64,000 bases of DNA from Alkalihalophilus marmarensis DSM 21297 (GTDB taxonomy: Bacteria; Bacillota; Bacilli; Bacillales; Bacillaceae_D), in NCBI RefSeq assembly GCF_000474275.2, contig NZ_ATAE01000037.1:53187-117186 (forward strand), given 5' to 3'. The position numbers and the translations under genes are program-made. Positions 37,497 to 46,178 of this stretch are shown here, in pieces (positions within the stretch are counted from its first letter, which is position 1; the number at the start of each line of letters is the position of its first letter). The notes beneath the pieces are model-generated. The model had not been told where the DNA came from. It did not search any database and was given only the letters and a program-made list of their open reading frames with translations.

Positions 37497-37594
37497 CCAA
37501 ATCCACTCCTTTCTCTCTCTACTTTATAAGATTCGACTAAATGTTCCTTATTCCTCCACTAACGTATCACAGTATTCATTACAGGTAAAAGCTT

Positions 37595-38026
37595 CTACTC
37601 CTCTTTCTTAAATTGTGCCCACTTTGGAGGCAGCTCGAACGTTTCAATATGTTCAAAAGATATAACTTTTGTTTCCCCTGCTGTCACGAGCAGTGTCACT
37701 CGATCCCTCCCGACACTTATATGAGGGCCAATTACTGGTACAACATCAAGAACTACTTTAAAACGGAAGGAACGAAATCCATCCATTCTTTCAATATGTA
37801 AGACGGACATTTCGTAAGGATATACAACGGGTACCTTCTTAAGACTTTTTGCATAATACTTCCTAACGGCGTCACTAACTGGATCTGTCAATTGAAGCAT
37901 CATGATATCATGAACCTGAAGCTCTATACTGTCCACATTTAGTTTAAGTTCTTTAGAATAAACGTGATTTTGAATTGGTAAAAACAAGAGCAGAAAGCAT
38001 ATATAAACCATCCCTAATCTTTTCAT
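37595..38026 (-). CDS. DUF3888-type secreted protein
   Basis: A 143-residue protein with an N-terminal signal peptide (MVYICFLLLFLPIQNHVYS, likely cut near residue 24). The mature part, with LQLTDPVSDAVRKYYAKSLKKV, fits DUF3888, a family of small exported Bacillus proteins without known role. AAAGGGGGAG lies before the ATG. Single gene. Confidence 0.7.
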   Translation of the reverse strand: MKRLGMVYICFLLLFLPIQNHVYSKELKLNVDSIELQVHDIMMLQLTDPVSDAVRKYYAKSLKKVPVVYPYEMSVLHIERMDGFRSFRFKVVLDVVPVIGPHISVGRDRVTLLVTAGETKVISFEHIETFELPPKWAQFKKEE

Positions 38027-38099
38027 CAGAGCTCCCCCTTTTTCAATGTATCTACTTAGCCTCTCTCAGTTTCCACTAATCATTCTTAAACGAAAAAAA

Positions 38100-38121
38100 C
38101 AGCCCACTTAATTTTGGGCTG
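38100..38121 (-). terminator. Terminator after the pullulanase gene
   Basis: CAGCCCA / TGGGCTG with T7 on the reverse strand, ten bases past the stop. Confidence 0.85.
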
Positions 38122-38131
38122 CTCCTTCTTA

Positions 38132-40459
38132 TCAACTTTCTTCTTTTTTTATAACAACGACTGTCAAAGGATCGATCGTTATGCTTTTAGCGGTTAATGT
38201 AAAGCCAGTTGGGTTCTCAATCTTTTCAGTGCCTGCATTAGCGGCATCTGCTATGACAATCCCTTGGGTGATGTCTTCAGATAACGTCAGCATTCGCCCA
38301 TGCAAACTGGCATTGACAAATACATAATAGCTGCCCGTCCCGTCAGTAGCTGCATTTCTGTAGGCTAAGATTAAGTCAAATTCTTGAATTTCAGGCGCTT
38401 CTATCAGGTGTACATGCTGATCTATGAGCTCCTTTGTTCCTAGCCTGAACGCATTCGTAGACCGTCTCAAATGAATTAATCCCGCTGTAAATCTTCTTGT
38501 TGCTGTATGAACAGGAAACTGGTTTGGATCCGTAGCCTTTGACCAGTCAAACATATTTATTCGATCAGAAGAGTTGTATGAATCATGAATAAAATGAGGA
38601 TATCTAAACGGTTCCCCTTGCTCATTTACCATAAACGTTGATTTATAAGGCGCGTGCCCTGTGTTCGCTAAAAACTGCTTTGTCCTGCCATACTCTTGGC
38701 CGGCATGGATAAAAGCTGTTCCCTGACTTAACAACACGAGCGCATTTCCTATTCTGATTCGTTTATGAATTTCTTCTTGATGGTACTCTGGATCTTTCAT
38801 GATCGACTGAGCAATGACATCGTGAAGGGTTAAATTATCATGTGCCTCAATATAAGGCACGACATCACCAGGTGAAGTAGCGATGAAATTATGTGGCTGG
38901 GCTTTAATATTATCAAATATTTGACGTATGTTTCTTGCGCCATTCGTTAAAAATCTTGGCTGTCCTTCACTTCCATAGCCAGACTTTAATTCATTTCTAA
39001 ATTCATCAGAAAACACACCCACACTGTCGGTATATTGCATCCAATCTTGATCAGCTGCACGGACAGGCATTCCCTCATCGCCTACAAACGTCCTCCAGCC
39101 TTCTCCTATCATTAAGATGTTGGGATTGAGAGCTTTAGCCTGATTATATGCTAGTTGGATTGTTTCACTATCATGGTCTCCCATCATATCAAAACGAAAG
39201 CCGTCTATTTTAAATTCTTCCACCCAATAGGTAATTGAATCTAACAAAAGCTTTCGTGCCATAAAATGTGTGGTACCTAACCGTCCTCCGCCAAAGCTCG
39301 TTCTTGCAGTCCCATCTATGTCCATAAAATGATAATAATGAGGAACTAAGGTTTCTAGGATTTCAACGAGAGCTGTATGGTTATAGACAACATCTAATAT
39401 GACGCCCATTCCTTTAAGGTGGACCGCCTCTATTAAAAGCTTCAATTCTTCAATTCGACGCCTAGCGATTTCAGGTTGAGCTGAGTACATGCCTGATGGC
39501 GAGAAGTACCCATGCGGATCATAGCCCCAATTATAATTATTTCCCTCAGATGAAAAATCCAGTTCGCGTGTTTTATTATCATTTTCATTCACTTTATAAC
39601 AGCTCATGATGGGCAAAAGCTGAATATGAGTGACCCCGAGTGTTTTAATATAATCAAGTTTATCAATGAAAGCAGTGTATGTCCCAAAAGGTGACTCTAA
39701 ATCATTTTCAATCATTGGATCAGAAGTGAAGTCTCTTACATGTACCTCATAAATGACTGCATCTTCTCTTTTTTCATATTGTTCGATCGCTGCAAAATCC
39801 AGCTCTGGACCTATGGTTGAAGGATTAATAATGGCCGCTTTCCCCACTAAATAACCTCCTCTGAAATCCCATGCTGCCATTGATTTTGCATATGGGTCAA
39901 GCCCTAGTTTCTTCTGACCATTCACTTCAATAACATAGTGATAATAATAGCCTTCTAAGTTACTTACGCCCGTATTTTCATGGGTAAGTGTCACCTTCCA
40001 TACACCTTGATCTTCTTTGGTCATGATGATTTCATCAGCTATGATATTGAACTGATCTTCTTTATCATAAACAATTACACTAATAGAGTCGGCTAATGGA
40101 GACCATAGCTTTAAAGTGGCATTTCCATTTTCATGCAAAGCGGCTCCTAATTGTCCCTCATATTTAAAATAGGTATCCATTAACGTCCAATGAAGACGGA
40201 GCTGTATGGCTTGTTCTTTATATGTCACTGTAAATGGTATGTGTTCAATTGAAAATACACCGCTTAGTTCAATTAGATCGTCTTCAATTTTTCTTACTTC
40301 ATCTATTGGAATATCCTCGCCGGTATGGCTTTTAATATGGATATTTTCTTTGAGATCATTATCACTTAGTTGATCGATACCAATCCCTTTTACATGAATA
40401 GTCGTCTCTCCTGCTACTACTCCTGAATGCAGATAAAATCCTATTGGTGGTGTATTCAT
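38132..40459 (-). CDS. pulA: Type I pullulanase (GH13)
   Basis: A 775-residue GH13 enzyme cutting alpha-1,6 branches of pullulan and glycogen-like glucans. YNWGYDP (about residue 311) is the type I pullulanase hallmark. Other GH13 motifs: VVYNHT, GFRFDMMGDHD with the nucleophile Asp (about 420), IGEGW with the acid Glu (about 455) and IEAHDN. An N-terminal region of about 130 residues holds a carbohydrate-binding-like domain before the CBM48-type part (GNATLKLWSPLADSISV). No signal peptide, so it acts in the cytosol, like B. subtilis AmyX. Start ATG 40459 or the preceding TTG. Confidence 0.9.
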   Translation of the reverse strand: MNTPPIGFYLHSGVVAGETTIHVKGIGIDQLSDNDLKENIHIKSHTGEDIPIDEVRKIEDDLIELSGVFSIEHIPFTVTYKEQAIQLRLHWTLMDTYFKYEGQLGAALHENGNATLKLWSPLADSISVIVYDKEDQFNIIADEIIMTKEDQGVWKVTLTHENTGVSNLEGYYYHYVIEVNGQKKLGLDPYAKSMAAWDFRGGYLVGKAAIINPSTIGPELDFAAIEQYEKREDAVIYEVHVRDFTSDPMIENDLESPFGTYTAFIDKLDYIKTLGVTHIQLLPIMSCYKVNENDNKTRELDFSSEGNNYNWGYDPHGYFSPSGMYSAQPEIARRRIEELKLLIEAVHLKGMGVILDVVYNHTALVEILETLVPHYYHFMDIDGTARTSFGGGRLGTTHFMARKLLLDSITYWVEEFKIDGFRFDMMGDHDSETIQLAYNQAKALNPNILMIGEGWRTFVGDEGMPVRAADQDWMQYTDSVGVFSDEFRNELKSGYGSEGQPRFLTNGARNIRQIFDNIKAQPHNFIATSPGDVVPYIEAHDNLTLHDVIAQSIMKDPEYHQEEIHKRIRIGNALVLLSQGTAFIHAGQEYGRTKQFLANTGHAPYKSTFMVNEQGEPFRYPHFIHDSYNSSDRINMFDWSKATDPNQFPVHTATRRFTAGLIHLRRSTNAFRLGTKELIDQHVHLIEAPEIQEFDLILAYRNAATDGTGSYYVFVNASLHGRMLTLSEDITQGIVIADAANAGTEKIENPTGFTLTAKSITIDPLTVVVIKKEES

Positions 40460-40573
40460 CAATGATCACCAACTCTCCCCAATTAAAATGTGCTTATTAC
40501 CAACATATGCACTGATAATGAACATGTGTACTTGATATAAGAATGCCTTATTAAAATCAAATGAGAACAAAAA

Positions 40574-40602
40574 AGCATATAAGAAACGAACCCTTATATG
40601 CT
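40574..40602 (-). terminator. Terminator after csbD
   Basis: AGCATATAAG / CTTATATGCT stem, T run on the reverse strand. Confidence 0.75.
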
Positions 40603-40642
40603 ACTCATTTTATGTTGAAATATGCGGTTTTATAAGGTGAAC

Positions 40643-40822
40643 TTATAGATCTTTAACTTTCCCGATCTCTTTTTGAACATTCCCCTTTGTTTTTTCTTTC
40701 TTGCCTTCTCGCTGCATTTTGCTATTGTTTGTTGCATTTCCCACTTGATCCTTCACTTCACCTTTTGTTTTGTTCACTCCGCCTTTAACCTTATCTGAAA
40801 GTCCATCATTATTGTTTGCCAT
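40643..40822 (-). CDS. csbD: CsbD-family general stress protein
   Basis: A 59-residue hydrophilic, Lys/Gly-rich protein (DKVKGGVNKTKGEVKDQVG and KEKTKGNVQKEIGK), the CsbD pattern. CsbD is a sigma-B-dependent stress protein in B. subtilis without known molecular role. I use ATG 40822 because AAAGGAGG precedes it; upstream codons are not plausible. A sigma-B-like promoter is visible at 40855-40880. Confidence 0.85.
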   Translation of the reverse strand: MANNNDGLSDKVKGGVNKTKGEVKDQVGNATNNSKMQREGKKEKTKGNVQKEIGKVKDL

Positions 40823-40854
40823 CGTTTTATTCCTCCTTTGTTTGTTAAAGATAT

Positions 40855-40880
40855 ATAACCTCATTTAGGGAAGAATAAAC
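40855..40880 (-). promoter_or_regulatory. Candidate sigma-B promoter of csbD
   Basis: GTTTAT (40880-40875), 14 bases, GGTTAT (40860-40855). The sigma-B consensus is GTTTAA-N12-15-GGGTAT, so each box has one mismatch. Gene family and spacing agree. Confidence 0.6.
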
Positions 40881-40956
40881 ATCACTTTATAGGAATGAAT
40901 ATGGTAAGATGGCTACAGTAGTATTGGAGATTGTTTAAAAGGAAAGGTGTTAGTCC

Positions 40957-42510
40957 ATGAGTATATTAACCGTTAAAAACTTAAGCCACGGTTTTGGTGA
41001 CCGTGCTATTTTTCATGACGTTTCCTTCCGCTTATTAAAAGGCGAGCATATCGGCTTAATTGGCGCAAACGGCGAAGGTAAGTCTACATTTATGAACATT
41101 ATTACAGGTAAGTTAATGCCTGATGAAGGAAAAGTAGAATGGTCAAAAAAAGTTCGTGTCGGTTACCTAGATCAGCATACCGTACTTGAGCGAGGCATGA
41201 CAATGCGTGATGTTCTTAAGAGTGCATTCAAATATTTATTTGACCTAGAAGCTGAAATGAATGCGATGTATGACAAAATGGGGGACGTAACTCCAGAAGA
41301 GTTAGAAAAGCTTTTAGAGGATGTCGGTGTGATTCAAGATACTCTCACAAACAACGATTTCTATGTTATTGATGCCAAAGTAGAAGAAATTGCTCGCGGC
41401 CTTGGTCTTGATGATGTTGGTCTTGAGAAGGATGTTGAAGATCTAAGCGGCGGTCAGCGTACTAAAGTTCTTCTTGCTAAGCTGTTGCTTGAAAAGCCAG
41501 ATATCCTCTTGCTTGATGAGCCGACCAACTATTTAGATGAACAACATATCGAGTGGTTAAAGCGTTACCTGCAGGAATATGAAAATGCCTTTATTTTGAT
41601 TTCGCATGATATTCCGTTCTTAAATAGTGTAATTAATTTAATTTATCATATGGAAAATCAAGAGTTGAATCGTTATGTCGGCGATTATGATCATTTTCTT
41701 GAAGTACATGAAATGAAAATGCAGCAATTAGAGGCCGCTTATAAACGCCAGCAGCAAGAGATCTCACAGCTAAAAGATTTCGTAGCAAGAAACAAAGCAC
41801 GTGTATCTACACGAAATATGGCTATGTCTCGTCAAAAGAAGCTAGATAAAATGGATGTCATTGAATTAGCTAAGGAGAAGCCAAAGCCTGAATTCAATTT
41901 TAAAGAAGCACGTACAACAAGCAAGCTTATTTTTGAAACAAAAGACCTTGTGATTGGGTATGATGAGCCGTTATCTCGTCCTCTTGACTTACGTATGGAA
42001 CGCGGTCAAAAAATTGCTTTAGTTGGGGCAAACGGTATTGGTAAGACGACCCTGCTTAAGAGCCTGTTAGGTATTAATAAGCCTCTCTCTGGATCAGTTG
42101 AACGCGGAGATTATCAAGAAATCGGCTATTTTGAACAAGAAGCAAAAGACTCCTCTAACACGTGTATTGAAGAGATATGGCAGGAGTTCCCTTCACTTGG
42201 ACAAGCAGAAGTCCGTGCAGCTCTTGCTAAATGCGGCCTGACGACAAAGCATATTGAAAGTAAAATGATTGTATTAAGCGGTGGAGAAAAAGCAAAGGTC
42301 CGCCTTTGTAAATTGATTAATCGTGAATCAAATATCCTTATTCTCGATGAGCCGACAAACCACTTAGATGTAGAAGCTAAAGCTGAACTCAAACGTGCCT
42401 TAAAGGCATACAAAGGCAGTATTCTTCTGATCTCGCACGAACCAGAATTTTATGAAGACCTCGTAACAGACGTGTGGAACTGCGAAAGCTGGACGACGAA
42501 ATTAGTATAA
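40957..42510 (+). CDS. yfmM: ABC-F ATPase, YfmM-like
   Basis: A 517-residue soluble protein with two ABC domains and no membrane part, the ABC-F family that acts on ribosomes. First Walker A GANGEGKST (about residue 36), signature LSGGQRTK, Walker B DILLLDEPTNYLD; second Walker A GANGIGKTT (about 349), LSGGEKAK, ILILDEPTNHLD. The linker of about 60 residues is rich in Lys/Gln (P-site tRNA interaction motif). Sequence start MSILTVKNLSHGFGDRAIF and length match my memory of B. subtilis YfmM. Roles range from rescue of stalled ribosomes to drug protection. Confidence 0.8.
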   Translation: MSILTVKNLSHGFGDRAIFHDVSFRLLKGEHIGLIGANGEGKSTFMNIITGKLMPDEGKVEWSKKVRVGYLDQHTVLERGMTMRDVLKSAFKYLFDLEAEMNAMYDKMGDVTPEELEKLLEDVGVIQDTLTNNDFYVIDAKVEEIARGLGLDDVGLEKDVEDLSGGQRTKVLLAKLLLEKPDILLLDEPTNYLDEQHIEWLKRYLQEYENAFILISHDIPFLNSVINLIYHMENQELNRYVGDYDHFLEVHEMKMQQLEAAYKRQQQEISQLKDFVARNKARVSTRNMAMSRQKKLDKMDVIELAKEKPKPEFNFKEARTTSKLIFETKDLVIGYDEPLSRPLDLRMERGQKIALVGANGIGKTTLLKSLLGINKPLSGSVERGDYQEIGYFEQEAKDSSNTCIEEIWQEFPSLGQAEVRAALAKCGLTTKHIESKMIVLSGGEKAKVRLCKLINRESNILILDEPTNHLDVEAKAELKRALKAYKGSILLISHEPEFYEDLVTDVWNCESWTTKLV

Positions 42511-42544
42511 ATAAGAATTCGTGACAAAAGTAATTTATAGATGA

Positions 42545-42590
42545 GAAACAGCGCGCATCTGTTCTGCAGATACGCGCTGTTTCTTTTTTT
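42545..42590 (+). terminator. Terminator after yfmM
   Basis: GAAACAGCGCG-ATCTG pairs with CAGAT-CGCGCTGTTTC (one C/A mismatch), followed by T7. Confidence 0.92.
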
Positions 42591-42660
42591 GAAGGATAAC
42601 CTTTCAATAAGCAATGACTTAGCCGAACTTTCTCAAAATGAAATACATCCCTATCGTATT

Positions 42661-42787
42661 TGTTGATCTCCGCTGCAGGTGCTCGCTTTCCGCGGGCGGT
42701 CCGGGAGCCTCCTCGGGTTTTCGCCCTGTGGGGTCTCCCTGGTCACGCACATCCCGCTGGAGTCTCGCACCTTCCGCTCCAATCAAC
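42661..42787 (-). repeat. Structured intergenic element, type I copy (C)
   Basis: Near-identical to copy B but inverted. The outer arm reads GGTGC/GCACC where copy B reads GGCGC/GCGCC, a compensatory base-pair change. Ends are TGTTGAT and ATCAACA. Confidence 0.82.
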
Positions 42788-42933
42788 AGAGGAAGGATGT
42801 TATATAATGCTCCCTCATCGTAGTTGTTCGTTGTTAAGTGATTTAAGCAAACGAAGACTCGAAGTTGTAATTTGAACTAACTCATTAATATATCACTCCT
42901 CTAATTAATTACATAAAGCAATAACCCAGCGGA

Positions 42934-43039
42934 TGAACGATACGTAGACTCCTGTGTGGACTAGAGCAGGGGTGAGATCCCACAGGGCTTTAGCCCGAGG
43001 AAGCTCACCAGCTCCACACGGAAAGCGAAGTATCGTTCA
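42934..43039 (+). repeat. Structured intergenic element, type II copy (D)
   Basis: TGAACGATAC (42934-42943) pairs perfectly with GTATCGTTCA (43030-43039). Inside are TGTGTGGA/TCCACAC, GTGAG/CTCAC and AGGGC-ttta-GCCC. Best-preserved type II copy. Confidence 0.85.
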
Positions 43040-43090
43040 GGAGCGGCGGTATACACTGCATCCCATATTTCCCAGCTTTTTAGTTCCATT

Positions 43091-43170
43091 GCCTAGAGCA
43101 GGAGTAAGATCCCAAAAGGCTTAGCCCGAAGAAGCTCACTAGCTCCCCACGGAAAGCGGAGTATAGTTCA
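43091..43170 (+). repeat. Structured intergenic element, type II copy (E, decayed)
   Basis: Carries the core from CTAGAGCAGGAGTAAGATCC to GTATAGTTCA but lacks the left outer arms; the inner stem is broken (GTAAG opposite CTCAC). Confidence 0.75.
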
Positions 43171-43250
43171 GCGGCGGCTGCCTTACACCATTCAAGCTTC
43201 TTGTTTCATTCATTCGTACCGGGGAATGATGGCATTAGAGGAGTGATCAT

Positions 43251-43697
43251 ATGAGCTTTGATTATGAGCAAGACTTTGACAACATCAATTTCCGTGAAAA
43301 CCCTGAAAAGTATCGAGTCGGACGCGGGGAGCAAGGCGTTCTTCTCGTGGAACCTTATAAAAGTGAAATTCTTCCTCATTGGCGTTTTAAAACACCAGAA
43401 ATTGCACGCGAATCATCTGAGAAAATCTATCAACTCTTCCAATACTACAAAGAAAATGACGATTTCATCGGCATGGATATGGCTCGTAAATTCATTCAAA
43501 TGGGTTATACGAGAGCCAGACGCTATGCAAATTATAAAGGCGGGAAAAAGTACGATGAAGACGGTTATGTGAAAAAGCGGCAGATAGATGAGGAAAAAGC
43601 AGAGTCGGCACGAATCTTTGAAGAAAAATGGAAAATCATTCGAACAGATAAAAAGTATCTTGAGAAAAAGAAGGATCACCAGAAAAATTTCGGGTGA
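43251..43697 (+). CDS. DUF4385 protein
   Basis: A 148-residue soluble protein with FRENPEKYRVGRGEQGVLLV and EPYKSEILPHWRFKTPE near the N-terminus, the DUF4385 pattern. The C-terminal half is highly charged (EEKAESARIFEEKWK). AGAGGAG precedes the ATG by seven bases. Family function is unknown; relatives also occur in phages. It is followed by a kinase gene about 170 bases on. Confidence 0.72.
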   Translation: MSFDYEQDFDNINFRENPEKYRVGRGEQGVLLVEPYKSEILPHWRFKTPEIARESSEKIYQLFQYYKENDDFIGMDMARKFIQMGYTRARRYANYKGGKKYDEDGYVKKRQIDEEKAESARIFEEKWKIIRTDKKYLEKKKDHQKNFG

Positions 43698-43865
43698 TTC
43701 TTTTTTTAATTCCTCCCTATGCGAACACTTCTATTAATTAAACGTTTGTTTAATCCCCAAAGTGCGTCAAACATGTGGTACAATAACGCTTGTCTGAAAA
43801 AAATAAGTTGCCTGACTATCAAAAAATATATAGCGAACCTTACTAAAAAGGAGGCATGTCCACCT

Positions 43866-44519
43866 ATGAGCCATACACCTTTTATTGCAGTTGAAGGACC
43901 GATTGGAGTGGGAAAAACATCTCTGGCTAAAGCGATATCGCTTCATTATCAATATCATTTACTAAAAGAAATTGTCCACGAGAACCCATTTCTAAGCAAG
44001 TTTTATGAAAACATAGAGGAATGGAGTTTTCAAACAGAGATGTTTTTTCTCTGCAATCGCTATAAACAGCTTGAAGATATACAGCGGAAATTTCTAGCCT
44101 CCAATGTTCCTGTCGTTGCGGACTACCATATTTATAAAAATATTATTTTTGCCCAGCGTACATTGAGAAGCGACCAATATGAAAAGTACACCGCAATCTA
44201 TGATATTATGACCCAAGATATGCCTAAGCCGAACTTTATTATCTACCTTGATGCAAGCCTGCCGACATTGTTAAAACGAATAGAGATGCGTGGCCGTGAA
44301 ATGGAACTGAAAATGGATCCTGCATACTTGCGTCAGCTTAGAGAAGATTACGAAACGGCCATGGCTAAATGGGCCGTCGAATACCCTGATATACCAATAA
44401 TCCGCATCAATGGAGATGAGCTGGATTTTGTTCAACATGAACAAGATTTGCAAAAAATCTTCACCCTGATTGATGATGCTAGAAAAGAAGGAGCTTTTTG
44501 CCTTGAATCTACGAGATAA
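43866..44519 (+). CDS. dgk: Deoxynucleoside kinase, deoxyguanosine kinase type (Dgk/YaaG)
   Basis: A 217-residue kinase of the dNK family that salvages deoxynucleosides. P-loop GPIGVGKTS is at residues about 11-19, the ADYHIYKN stretch replaces the usual DRS, and the LID region is MRGREMELKMD. B. subtilis has a Dgk-Dck pair (YaaG-YaaF). I chose ATG 43866 after AAGGAGG; the frame is open upstream without another site. The next kinase gene overlaps its end by 17 bases. Confidence 0.82.
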   Translation: MSHTPFIAVEGPIGVGKTSLAKAISLHYQYHLLKEIVHENPFLSKFYENIEEWSFQTEMFFLCNRYKQLEDIQRKFLASNVPVVADYHIYKNIIFAQRTLRSDQYEKYTAIYDIMTQDMPKPNFIIYLDASLPTLLKRIEMRGREMELKMDPAYLRQLREDYETAMAKWAVEYPDIPIIRINGDELDFVQHEQDLQKIFTLIDDARKEGAFCLESTR

Positions 44520-45174
44520 ATACAATATCCCAAAAGATGCTATTATCACAATTGCCGGTACAGTTGGCGTTGGGAAATCCACGATGACCAAGTCCATTGC
44601 AAAAGCGCTTGGTTTTCAAACCTCTTTTGAAAATGTAGACCATAATCCATATTTAGATAAATTTTACGCAGACTTTGAGCGTTGGAGCTTTCATTTGCAG
44701 ATCTATTTTTTAGCCGAACGCTTTAAAGAACAAAAGCGTATGTTTGAACAAGGCGGCGGATTTGTACAAGACCGTTCGATTTATGAAGATACAGGTATAT
44801 TTGCGAAAATGCATGCAGATAAAGGAACGATGAACCCTGTAGATTACGAAACGTATACAAGCTTGTTTGATGCGATGGTTATGACCCCATTCTTCCCTCA
44901 CCCACATGTTCTCATTTATCTTGAAGGAAGTCTTGATGATATTATTGACCGCATTCAAAAACGAGGACGTGAAATGGAGCAGCAAACACCAGTCTCTTAC
45001 TGGGAAGAAATGCATAAGCGTTATGAAACATGGATTGACTCGTTTACTTCCTGTCCTGTCCTGCGCCTAAATATATCTGATTACGACCTGCTTCGTAACG
45101 AGAATGATATTGAGCCGATTATTGCTAAAATCGGAGACGTTATTGAAAGCAATCAGACAGCTGCTCAGCTTTAA
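44503..45174 (+). CDS. dck: Deoxyadenosine/deoxycytidine kinase (Dck/YaaF)
   Basis: A 223-residue deoxynucleoside kinase: P-loop AGTVGVGKSTM, then DHNPYLDKFYADFERWSFHLQ, VQDRSIYEDTGIFAK with the DRS motif and KRGREMEQQ in the LID. It phosphorylates deoxyadenosine and deoxycytidine in B. subtilis. I take TTG 44503 as start because AAGGAG lies nine bases before; in-frame ATGs further up lie inside dgk and lack spacing. Coupled to dgk; a terminator follows. Confidence 0.85.
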   Translation: MNLRDKYNIPKDAIITIAGTVGVGKSTMTKSIAKALGFQTSFENVDHNPYLDKFYADFERWSFHLQIYFLAERFKEQKRMFEQGGGFVQDRSIYEDTGIFAKMHADKGTMNPVDYETYTSLFDAMVMTPFFPHPHVLIYLEGSLDDIIDRIQKRGREMEQQTPVSYWEEMHKRYETWIDSFTSCPVLRLNISDYDLLRNENDIEPIIAKIGDVIESNQTAAQL

Positions 45175-45179
45175 CATAC

Positions 45180-45210
45180 ATCCCTCCTTAGTTCTCTAAG
45201 GGGGATTTTT
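45180..45210 (+). terminator. Terminator after dck
   Basis: ATCCCTCCTTAG / CTAAGGGGGAT stem (one mispair) with T6. Confidence 0.85.
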
Positions 45211-45298
45211 TATTTCTATCCAACATAGCTCGTCAACTCATAATTACCCTCAAAGCTGAATATGATAGGGCAACATGTCATAACTAGCGAGGTATAGA

Positions 45299-46153
45299 AT
45301 GATTGAAATATCAGGAGTCCCTTTTCACTCAAGCACAAGCTGGCCTGCCGGGAGTTTAGAGCGAAGTATTGTGGATCAGATGATGAATTCTTCTGCTACT
45401 TTTTCCTATCGTTCAATGAATGAACAGCAATTTGAAGTGGAATTGCGGAGAAGCATCATACGAAGTTCTCGAATGCTTAATCAAAGTAATGCCGCTTTTG
45501 AAGTATTTGAGACCTCTCGCAGCAATCCGATGTATTGGTATACAACAAGATACGGGGGTTTTCAATTAAGACCTGGAGTCAGACCTTCTGTTGCGATTGA
45601 TGATATTTACCGTAATAGTCATATGTATGGGTTTGAATGTGCAACAGCAATGGTTATTGTTTATTACCACGCGGTCTTGAATATCATCGGTCCATCTAAA
45701 TTTGATCAATTATTTCCTGATCTTTACTTGTACAGCTGGAATTTTGACCCTGACCTTGCCCTTCAAACCGGATTTTCTGCTCAATTTGTCCCAGGGGATG
45801 TTGTGTATTTTAACAACCCTCAATATCATCCCCAAACCCCGGAATGGCGAGGAGTTAATGCGGTTTTACTTGAAGACGGAACCTATTATGGCCATGGCAT
45901 GGGGATTATGAGAGCCGACCAGATGATTGCAAGTTTAAATGAATCCAGAGCGCCTTGGGCCACGCAGCCTGCCTATTTAACAAATATGGTGACAAGACCT
46001 GGATTCGCTTATTTAGCAAGTGTGGCTCAAATGCGCTCACAACGACCAGAAAAAGTAAAGTATCCTGTTATTGAACATAATGAATGTTCCATCTCCTTTG
46101 ACCGATACGTCTATTACCTCAACAACACCCACCTTAACGGGCCGACCCCATAA
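45299..46153 (+). CDS. tgl: Protein-glutamine gamma-glutamyltransferase (spore coat transglutaminase)
   Basis: A 284-residue transglutaminase of the Bacillus Tgl type, which crosslinks spore coat proteins through Gln-Lys isopeptide bonds. The active Cys is C114 in GFECATAMVIVYYH; FVPGDVVYFNNP and NAVLLEDGTYYGHGMG belong to the catalytic core. It is longer than B. subtilis Tgl (245 residues as I recall), mainly at the C-terminus. GAGG lies seven bases before the ATG. The last codons lie inside the terminator hairpin, so the tail THLNGPTP may be a late extension. Confidence 0.92.
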   Translation: MIEISGVPFHSSTSWPAGSLERSIVDQMMNSSATFSYRSMNEQQFEVELRRSIIRSSRMLNQSNAAFEVFETSRSNPMYWYTTRYGGFQLRPGVRPSVAIDDIYRNSHMYGFECATAMVIVYYHAVLNIIGPSKFDQLFPDLYLYSWNFDPDLALQTGFSAQFVPGDVVYFNNPQYHPQTPEWRGVNAVLLEDGTYYGHGMGIMRADQMIASLNESRAPWATQPAYLTNMVTRPGFAYLASVAQMRSQRPEKVKYPVIEHNECSISFDRYVYYLNNTHLNGPTP

Positions 46154-46170
46154 GGTGGGTGCTTCTTTTT
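46126..46170 (+). terminator. Terminator overlapping the tgl 3' end
   Basis: CACCCACCTTA (46126-46136) pairs perfectly with TAAGGTGGGTG (46151-46161), then T's. The left arm and loop lie within the coding sequence; the stop codon TAA is the first part of the right arm. Confidence 0.9.
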
Positions 46171-46178
46171 CAAGCACA

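Larger units (their letters stand above)
42511..43250. other. Intergenic region with three structured repeats
   Basis: About 740 bases between yfmM and the DUF4385 gene. After a terminator at 42545-42590 it holds copies C (42661-42787), D (42934-43039) and E (43091-43170) of the same element family seen near 32,100-32,400. No credible gene. Confidence 0.8.

Noticed and set aside
42638..42875. Short open frames over element C
   Set aside because: They follow from the repeat's base composition; no ribosome site or conserved product.
45215..45298. Sigma-K promoter before tgl
   Set aside because: CATAATTA and CATAACTA fit the -10 only partly and no -35 AC element at proper spacing was convincing.
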